Positions 58,886-64,000 of a stretch of 64,000 bases of DNA are shown here, piece after piece. The notes beneath the pieces were generated by a model that did not search any database, was not told the DNA's origin, and saw nothing but the letters and a program-made list of their open reading frames with translations. Source of the stretch: Pseudomonas sp. JQ170C (lineage in GTDB: Bacteria > Pseudomonadota > Gammaproteobacteria > Pseudomonadales > Pseudomonadaceae); contig NZ_CP141608.1 of assembly GCF_035581345.1 (NCBI RefSeq), forward strand, positions 5,300,501 to 5,364,500, in the 5' to 3' direction. The number at the start of each line of letters is the position of its first letter. The stretch's first letter is position 1. Made by a program: the position numbers and the translations under genes.

Positions 58886-59358
58886 TTGGCCTCCAACTGC
58901 GCCAGCAGGCTGACCATTTCCAGAGCGGACAGGGCAGCTTCGGCGCCTTTGTTGCCGGCTTTGGTGCCGGAACGCTCAATGGCCTGTTCGATCGAGTCGA
59001 CAGTCAGGACACCGAAGGCAACCGGTACGCCGAACTCCATGGACACCTGGGCCAGGCCCTTGGTGCACTCGCCCGCTACGTATTCAAAGTGCGGGGTACC
59101 GCCACGGATCACGGCGCCCAGGGCGATGATCGCGGCGTATTCGCTTTGCTGGGCGACTTTCTGTGCCACCAGCGGGATTTCAAAGGCACCCGGGGCACGG
59201 ATGATGGTGATGTCGCTTTCGCTGACACCGTGGCGAACCAGGGCGTCAACTGCACCGCTCACCAGGCTTTCGACGACGAAGCTGTTGAAGCGGCCAACCA
59301 CCAAAGCATAGCGACCTTTGGGGGCAATGAAGGTACCTTCGATGGTCTTCAGGGTCAT
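58882..59358 (-). CDS. ribH: 6,7-dimethyl-8-ribityllumazine synthase
   Basis: The protein has 158 residues. Signatures are [34 protein letters not shown] and [18 protein letters not shown], including the catalytic His. It joins the aminouracil and dihydroxybutanone phosphate to lumazine. The gene lies between ribBA and nusB. A hairpin (59383-59404) separates it from ribBA. Confidence 0.95.
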   Translation of the reverse strand: MTLKTIEGTFIAPKGRYALVVGRFNSFVVESLVSGAVDALVRHGVSESDITIIRAPGAFEIPLVAQKVAQQSEYAAIIALGAVIRGGTPHFEYVAGECTKGLAQVSMEFGVPVAFGVLTVDSIEQAIERSGTKAGNKGAEAALSALEMVSLLAQLEAK

Positions 59359-59382
59359 TGCGGAGTTCTCATCTTAAAGAGC

Positions 59383-59404
59383 CAGGCCGCAAATAGGCGG
59401 CCTG
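59383..59404 (-). other. Hairpin between ribBA and ribH
   Basis: An 8-bp perfect stem CAGGCCGC/GCGGCCTG with a 6-base loop, followed on the minus strand by GCTCTTTAAG. Possible partial terminator. Confidence 0.45.
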
Positions 59405-59447
59405 TGAGGGTTTGGGACACGAATGGCAGCGCGACAAACCGCCTGCT

Positions 59448-60539
59448 TTATTCGGAGGGCACGTATTCTACAACTTCCAGATCGAATCCGGATATCGCAT
59501 TGAACTTCATTGGCGAACTCATCAGGCGCATTTTGCGTACGCCCAGGTCGCGCAGAATCTGCGAACCGGCACCGACGGTGCTGTAGGTAGTCGGGGTTTT
59601 GGCCTGGGAGGCCTCGGCGCTTTCACGGATATGCGCCAGCAGCACATCGCCATCGAGCGGATGCCCGAGCAGCAGCACGACACCGCTGCCAGCCTCGGCA
59701 ACCGCGCTCATGGCGGCGCGCAGGCTCCAACGGCCCGGTTGCTTGACCATCAGCAGGTCACGCAGCGGGTCCATGTTGTGGACCCGTACCAGGGTCGGCT
59801 CTTCGGCGCAGATGTTGCCCAGGGTCAGGGCCATGTGCACGTCGCCTTCAACCGAATCACGGTAGGTGACCAGGTTGAAATGACCCAGCTCGCTGTCCAG
59901 CGGCTGCTCGGAAACCCGCTGAACGGTACGTTCGTGGATCATCCGGTAGTGGATCAGGTCGGCAATGGTGCCGATCTTGATGTTGTGTTCGGCGGCAAAA
60001 GCTTCGAGCTCCGGACGACGGGACATGGTGCCGTCATCGTTCATCACTTCGCAGATCACTCCGCTCGGCTCGAACCCGGCCATGCGCGCCAGGTCGCAGG
60101 CAGCTTCGGTGTGGCCGGCACGGGCCAGGGTACCGCCAGGCTGGGCCATCAGCGGGAAAATGTGGCCGGGGCTGACGATGTCTTCGGCCTTGGCATCACG
60201 GGCGGCAGCCGCTTGCACGGTGCGGGCACGGTCAGCGGCCGAGATGCCGGTGGTCACGCCTTCGGCGGCTTCGATCGAGACGGTGAACTTGGTGCCGAAG
60301 CCCGAACCGTTGCGCGGTGCCATCAGCGGCAGCTTGAGTGTCTCGCAACGCTCGCGCGACATCGGCATGCAGATCAGGCCACGGGCGTGCTTGGCCATGA
60401 AGTTGATGTGCTCGGCTTTGCAGCACTCGGCGGCCATGATCAGGTCGCCTTCGTTCTCGCGGTCTTCGTCATCCATGAGGATGACCATTTTGCCCTGGCG
60501 GATGTCTTCTACCAGTTCTTCGATGCTGTTGAGCGCCAC
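59448..60539 (-). CDS. ribB: 3,4-dihydroxy-2-butanone-4-phosphate synthase fused to a degenerate GTP cyclohydrolase II domain
   Basis: The protein has 363 residues. The N-terminal 200 residues form RibB, with the acidic metal loop DDEDRENEGDLIM and RAGHTEAACDLARMAG. The C-terminal half resembles GTP cyclohydrolase II, but the zinc-cysteine motif is missing: the matching segment reads TLGNICAEEPTLVRVHNMDP. This half is therefore probably not a cyclohydrolase; RibA (55.4 kb) supplies that activity. The same degenerate fusion exists in other Pseudomonas. The gene ends the ribD-ribE-ribB-ribH series. Confidence 0.92.
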   Translation of the reverse strand: MALNSIEELVEDIRQGKMVILMDDEDRENEGDLIMAAECCKAEHINFMAKHARGLICMPMSRERCETLKLPLMAPRNGSGFGTKFTVSIEAAEGVTTGISAADRARTVQAAAARDAKAEDIVSPGHIFPLMAQPGGTLARAGHTEAACDLARMAGFEPSGVICEVMNDDGTMSRRPELEAFAAEHNIKIGTIADLIHYRMIHERTVQRVSEQPLDSELGHFNLVTYRDSVEGDVHMALTLGNICAEEPTLVRVHNMDPLRDLLMVKQPGRWSLRAAMSAVAEAGSGVVLLLGHPLDGDVLLAHIRESAEASQAKTPTTYSTVGAGSQILRDLGVRKMRLMSSPMKFNAISGFDLEVVEYVPSE

Positions 60540-60557
60540 GCGGCACCCCCTTTCAAA

Positions 60558-61220
60558 TCAGGATTTCAGGTAGCCGTTGGCGGCCAGGAAACTTTCGGTG
60601 ATGCCGCCGCTGCTTGGCTCGGCGGCCTTGTCACCCAGCAGCAAGCGCTCCAGGTAACGGGCCAGCAGGTCGACCTCAAGGTTTACCCGACGACCTGGAC
60701 GGTAGTCGGCCATGATGGTTTCGGCCAGGGTGTGCGGGACGATGGTCAGCTCGAACTCGGCGCCATCGACAACGTTCACGGTCAGGCTGGTGCCATCGAC
60801 CGTGATCGAGCCCTTGTGGGCGATGTACTTGGCCAGCTCCTTCGGCGCACGGATGCGGAACTGGATGGCGCGGGCATTATCGCTGCGCGAGACCACTTCG
60901 CCGACACCGTCGACGTGACCGCTGACCAGGTGACCGCCCAGGCGGGTGGTCGGTGTCAGAGCTTTTTCCAGGTTGACCCGGCTGCCGCTTTTCAGGTCGT
61001 CGAACGCGGTGCAATCCAGGGTTTCGCGGCTGACGTCCGCCCAGAAACCATCGCCTGGCAGCTCGACCGCGGTCAGGCATACGCCGTTGACGGCGATGCT
61101 GTCGCCGAGCTTGACGTCGCCCAGGTCGAGCTTGCCGGTTTCGACATACACCCGCACATCACCGCCTTTAGGGGTGAGCGAACGGATGCTGCCAATCGAT
61201 TCAATGATGCCGGTGAACAT
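60558..61220 (-). CDS. ribE: Riboflavin synthase alpha subunit
   Basis: The protein has 220 residues with two tandem lumazine-binding domains. The first starts MFTGIIESIGSIRSLTP and contains DSIAVNGVCLTAVEL; the second has LVSGHVDGVGEV and KGSITVDGTSLTVNVV. It dismutates two lumazines to riboflavin. The gene (named ribC or ribE in different species) follows ribD by 45 bases; no FMN riboswitch is seen in that gap. Confidence 0.95.
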   Translation of the reverse strand: MFTGIIESIGSIRSLTPKGGDVRVYVETGKLDLGDVKLGDSIAVNGVCLTAVELPGDGFWADVSRETLDCTAFDDLKSGSRVNLEKALTPTTRLGGHLVSGHVDGVGEVVSRSDNARAIQFRIRAPKELAKYIAHKGSITVDGTSLTVNVVDGAEFELTIVPHTLAETIMADYRPGRRVNLEVDLLARYLERLLLGDKAAEPSSGGITESFLAANGYLKS

Positions 61221-61265
61221 GAAGTCCTCCTCGGGAACGGGGCTGCGCGTGACGCTAGCCGCAAA

Positions 61266-62396
61266 TTATACGCCGGGCGCGGGGTTCGGCACTGCAGTGA
61301 CTCGCCAGTCATCGCCTACTGCGCGCATTTCGGTAATTTTCAAGGGCGTCGCTTCGTTCATATGGTTCAGCGGCAGGTCCAGCAACGGCCGGGCACTGGA
61401 GCCCAGGAACTTGGCGGCGACAAAAATCTGATACTCGTCGATCAGGCCGCGCTGGGCAAAGGCGCCGACCAGGCCGGCACCGGCCTCAAGCAGTATTTCA
61501 TTGACGCCACGGGCTGCCAGTTCGCGCAGCAGTGCCGGCAGGTCGACCTGGGCGCCCTCACCCGGCAGGCAGAGCAGTTCATGACCGGCGTCGGCATAGC
61601 GCGGATCGACCGCCGCAGCCGTCACCACCAGCGCAGGCCCCGCGTTGAAGAACGGTGCATCCAGTGGCAGGCGCAGACGTCCGTCGATCAGCACACGCAA
61701 GGGCGGGCGCGCCATGGCCAGGGTGGTGGTGTGTGCATCCAGCCCCAGCTCAGCGCCGCGCACAGTCATCCGCGCATGGTCGGCCAGCACGCTCTGGGCG
61801 CTGGTCAGCACCACGCTGGACCGCGCACGCAGGCGCTGCACCGCGGAGCGAGCGGCTGGGCCGGTGATCCACTGGCTTTCACCATTGGCCATGGCGGTGC
61901 GTCCGTCCAGGCTCATCGCAAGCTTTGCGCGAACAAACGGCAGGCCGACTTCCATACGCTTGAGGAAACCCGGGTTCAGCGCCCGCGCCTCAGCTTCCAG
62001 CACACCGCTGGCCACCTCGATACCCACATCGGCCAAACGCTTGAGCCCCTGCCCCGCCACTTGCGGATTGGGATCCTGCATGGCGGCAACCACCCGTGCC
62101 ACGCCCGCCTTGACCAGCGCCTCGGCACAGGGCGGCGTGCGCCCATGGTGGCTGCAGGGTTCAAGGGTCACGTAGGCGCAGGCGCCGCGGGCCCGTTCAC
62201 CGGCCTGGCGCAGGGCATGGACTTCGGCATGGGGTTCGCCGGCACGTACGTGCCAGCCTTCGCCGACGATCTGGCCGTCGCGGACAATCACGCAGCCCAC
62301 GCGCGGGTTCGGGTGAGTCGAGTACAGGCCCTTGCGGGCCAGTTCCAGGGCTCGGGCCATATAGTGGGCGTCGAGTACCGCGCGTTCGCTGGACAT
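61266..62396 (-). CDS. ribD: Bifunctional diaminohydroxyphosphoribosylaminopyrimidine deaminase / 5-amino-6-(5-phosphoribosylamino)uracil reductase
   Basis: The protein has 376 residues from ATG 62396; a GTG two codons earlier overlaps the nrdR stop. The N-terminal deaminase has the zinc motif HAEVHAL and TLEPCSHHGRTPPC. The C-terminal reductase domain has the KLAMSLDGRTA motif and ANGESQWITG. The two activities perform steps two and three of riboflavin synthesis. The gene is the first rib gene after nrdR, a widespread order. Confidence 0.95.
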   Translation of the reverse strand: MSSERAVLDAHYMARALELARKGLYSTHPNPRVGCVIVRDGQIVGEGWHVRAGEPHAEVHALRQAGERARGACAYVTLEPCSHHGRTPPCAEALVKAGVARVVAAMQDPNPQVAGQGLKRLADVGIEVASGVLEAEARALNPGFLKRMEVGLPFVRAKLAMSLDGRTAMANGESQWITGPAARSAVQRLRARSSVVLTSAQSVLADHARMTVRGAELGLDAHTTTLAMARPPLRVLIDGRLRLPLDAPFFNAGPALVVTAAAVDPRYADAGHELLCLPGEGAQVDLPALLRELAARGVNEILLEAGAGLVGAFAQRGLIDEYQIFVAAKFLGSSARPLLDLPLNHMNEATPLKITEMRAVGDDWRVTAVPNPAPGV

Positions 62397-62398
62397 GC

Positions 62399-62863
62399 TC
62401 ACTCTTTAGCCGGCACACGGGCCAGGCGGTCGATTTCTTCACGGAACTCGTTGAGGTCCTGGAAGCGCCGGTAAACGGAAGCAAAGCGGATATAGGCGAC
62501 TTCATCGAGCTTTTGCAGCTCGGCCATGACCAGTTCGCCGACAACCAGTGACTTGATCTCGCGCTCGCCGGTAGCCCGCAGCTTGTGCTTGATATGCGCC
62601 AGCGCCGCTTCCAGGCGCTCGACACTGACCGGGCGCTTTTCCAGCGCGCGCTGCATGCCGGCGCGCAGTTTCTCTTCGTCGAAGGGCTGGCGGCTGCCGT
62701 CTTGCTTGATCAGCCTGGGCAGTACCAGTTCGGCGGTTTCAAAGGTGGTGAAGCGCTCACCGCAGGCCACGCATTCGCGCCGACGGCGCACTTGCTCGCC
62801 CTCGGCGACCAGTCGCGAGTCGATGACCTTGGTGTCGTTGGCACCGCAGAAGGGACAGTGCAT
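62399..62863 (-). CDS. nrdR: Transcriptional repressor NrdR
   Basis: The protein has 154 residues from ATG 62863 ([18 protein letters not shown]). The zinc ribbon uses CPFC and CVAC; the ATP-cone domain follows with RPLI-type [19 protein letters not shown]. NrdR represses ribonucleotide reductase genes when dATP is high. Its stop overlaps or abuts the ribD start. The promoter lies just upstream, in the gap to the divergent YbaY gene. Confidence 0.96.
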   Translation of the reverse strand: MHCPFCGANDTKVIDSRLVAEGEQVRRRRECVACGERFTTFETAELVLPRLIKQDGSRQPFDEEKLRAGMQRALEKRPVSVERLEAALAHIKHKLRATGEREIKSLVVGELVMAELQKLDEVAYIRFASVYRRFQDLNEFREEIDRLARVPAKE

Positions 62864-62970
62864 GGTGGCAGGCAACAAAAAAAGGGAGGGCCATGGTAGC
62901 GCATCCCACTGGCAAGACAAACCAAAGGGGTTACCATCCACTCAGGAAATACACCGCGAAGGAATTCCAC

Positions 62971-63414
62971 ATGCCATTTCGAGCGCTCGTTGTGCTCAGT
63001 TGTGCCGCCTTGCTGGCGGCCTGCAGTAGCGACAAACCCCAGCCTGCCCCGGCGCCAAAAGCCCCGGTGGCCAGCAAAGCCAGGGAACTTGGCCCCTTGC
63101 CGGCCTACCAGCGCGAACTGAGCGGAACCCTGCTCAACGTTCCGGCCGGCGCCGAAGTCGAACTGGCGCTGCTGGTCATTGACGATCGCGGCCGACCACA
63201 ACGCCTGCTGGCCAATAGCACCCTGGACGGCAACGGCCTGGACCTGCCTTATCAATTGCGCTTCAACCCCGAGGCCTTTCCCGCTGGCGCCCGGGTCGAG
63301 TTGCGTGGCCGTGCCAGCAAGTCCGGGCAATTGATCCTGCACCTGCCACCGGTACGCATCTCCCAGGCCCAGAACCAGGCCACCGGTCCCCTGCGTTTTG
63401 AAAAGGCACCGTGA
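62971..63414 (+). CDS. YbaY family lipoprotein
   Basis: The protein has 147 residues from ATG 62971, behind GAAGGA. A lipoprotein signal ends with the lipobox LAAC (Cys19). A Pro/Ala-rich linker precedes a beta-sandwich YbaY domain (GTLLNVPAGAEVELALLVIDD, then LPYQLRFNPEAF), related to type III secretion pilot-like folds. Function unknown, perhaps outer-membrane related. Its stop overlaps the methyltransferase start (TGATG). Confidence 0.85.
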   Translation: MPFRALVVLSCAALLAACSSDKPQPAPAPKAPVASKARELGPLPAYQRELSGTLLNVPAGAEVELALLVIDDRGRPQRLLANSTLDGNGLDLPYQLRFNPEAFPAGARVELRGRASKSGQLILHLPPVRISQAQNQATGPLRFEKAP

Positions 63415-64000
63415 TGGCGCCTGTTCCGCTGCAACAAGCCCTGGGTGAACTGCTCGGTGACGCCCGCCTGGTGGTCAGCGATCTGCCTGAATGCTCGCTC
63501 AAGCTTTGGCTGATCGACGCGCAGAACATGGACCGCGAGTTCAGCCCCGAAGAAACCCGACGCATCCTCCACGAGCCACCTTACTGGAGCTTTTGCTGGG
63601 CCAGCGGCCTGGCGATGGCCCGCTACCTGGCCGAGCACCCCGAGTGGGTTGCCGGCAAGCGCGTGCTGGACTTTGGCGCAGGCTCAGGCATCGCCGGCAT
63701 TGCCGCTGCACGGGCTGGCGCTCTGGAGGTAGTGGCCTGCGACCTCGACCCGCTGGCGCTGGATGCCTGCCGGGCCAACGCTGCGCTCAACGGCGTGGAG
63801 CTGAGCTACTCCAGCGATTTTTTTCAGGAAGCCGACCGCTTCGACCTGATCCTGGTGGCGGATGTGCTCTATGACCGGGCCAACCTGCCGCTGCTCGATG
63901 CATTCCTCAGCCGTGGCCGCCAGGCACTGGTGGCCGACTCACGCGTGCGGGACTTCAGCCACCCCCTGTACCAGCCGCTGGGCGTGCTTGAAGCCCTGAC
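63414..64000 (+). CDS. Class I SAM-dependent methyltransferase, truncated by the window edge
   Basis: The first 195 residues are visible and the frame is open to the last base. The SAM-binding motif I is VLDFGAGSGIAGIAAARAG, with VACDLDPLAL as motif II and LILVADVLYDRANLP as the later motif. The VADVLYD motif and the N-terminal CSLKLWLIDAQNMD are typical of the METTL/ETFB-lysine methyltransferase and PrmA-like group. Protein methylation is my guess. It is translationally coupled to the YbaY gene. Confidence 0.88.
   Translation, partial: MAPVPLQQALGELLGDARLVVSDLPECSLKLWLIDAQNMDREFSPEETRRILHEPPYWSFCWASGLAMARYLAEHPEWVAGKRVLDFGAGSGIAGIAAARAGALEVVACDLDPLALDACRANAALNGVELSYSSDFFQEADRFDLILVADVLYDRANLPLLDAFLSRGRQALVADSRVRDFSHPLYQPLGVLEAL

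Noticed and set aside
59412..62474. A plus-strand frame of about 1000 codons opposite ribB, ribE and ribD
   Set aside because: It is antisense to three clear genes and its product shows no domain; GC bias explains it.

Overview
The window is a gene-dense, GC-rich stretch of a Pseudomonas chromosome, most likely of the P. putida / P. fluorescens side of the genus. The evidence is the gene order (hemL, miaB-phoH-ybeY-corC-lnt, leuS-lptE-holA, the lipA/dacA/rlpA/rodA/mrdA cell-wall block, the eut block, ispA-dxs, and the rib/nus/thiL block), which matches the conserved Pseudomonas core order as I recall it, and the many copies of a putida-type REP palindrome (core GCGGGGCAAGCCCGCTCCTA). No rRNA, tRNA, insertion sequence, prophage or CRISPR array is visible.

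Layout. 1-7.6 kb: the end of hemL, a Sel1-repeat protein, a DUF1820 protein, then the co-directional run miaB, phoH, ybeY, corC, lnt, facing a YdcF-like gene. 7.7-14.3 kb: a small hypothetical gene, leuS, lptE, holA, a short arfA gene whose coding end contains a strong terminator-like hairpin, and a lytic transglycosylase. 14.3-26.6 kb: an almost unbroken minus-strand block of ldcA, lipA-lipB-ybeD, dacA, rlpA, an MltB-type transglycosylase, rodA, mrdA, rlmH, rsfS, nadD and proA. It combines peptidoglycan elongation and trimming with lipoylation and NAD synthesis. 26.7-36 kb: mpg, a DedA-PAP2 fusion, a Lon-N protein, cidA/lrgB-like genes, a MaoC dehydratase, a MORN-repeat/C13-peptidase lipoprotein, an NAD(P)-binding protein, a small lipoprotein, ubiX and mpl.

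36-43.6 kb is the metabolic accessory module. A sigma-54-dependent activator (EatR type) diverges from aldehyde dehydrogenase, ethanolamine permease and EutB/EutC, and a good -24/-12 promoter lies before the aldehyde dehydrogenase gene. EutBC needs adenosylcobalamin. The window also holds a BtuB-like receptor and a BtuF-like cobalamin-binding protein, but there is no EutA reactivase and no microcompartment shell gene. The activator gene carries a REP half-element read in frame in its linker.

43.6-54.2 kb: a GNAT acetyltransferase, DedA, an MtfA-like peptidase, ppa, a helix-turn-helix/S24 regulator that has lost its autocleavage dyad, an unexplained transcribed-looking segment ending in a terminator, rtcB, xseB-ispA-dxs and btuB. 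54.2-62.9 kb (minus strand): btuF, a membrane protein, ribA, a periplasmic binding protein, pgpA, thiL, nusB, ribH, ribBA, the riboflavin synthase gene, ribD and nrdR, which together give nearly the whole riboflavin pathway. The window ends with a YbaY lipoprotein and a methyltransferase cut by the edge.

Most of the window is ordinary core genome. The observations most worth a second look are the hairpin inside arfA, the REP read inside the eatR reading frame, the candidate small RNA or small ORF at about 47.35-47.53 kb, the degenerate S24 regulator with a palindrome before its start, and the MORN-C13 lipoprotein. Statements about gene families and other genomes come from memory, not from searches.
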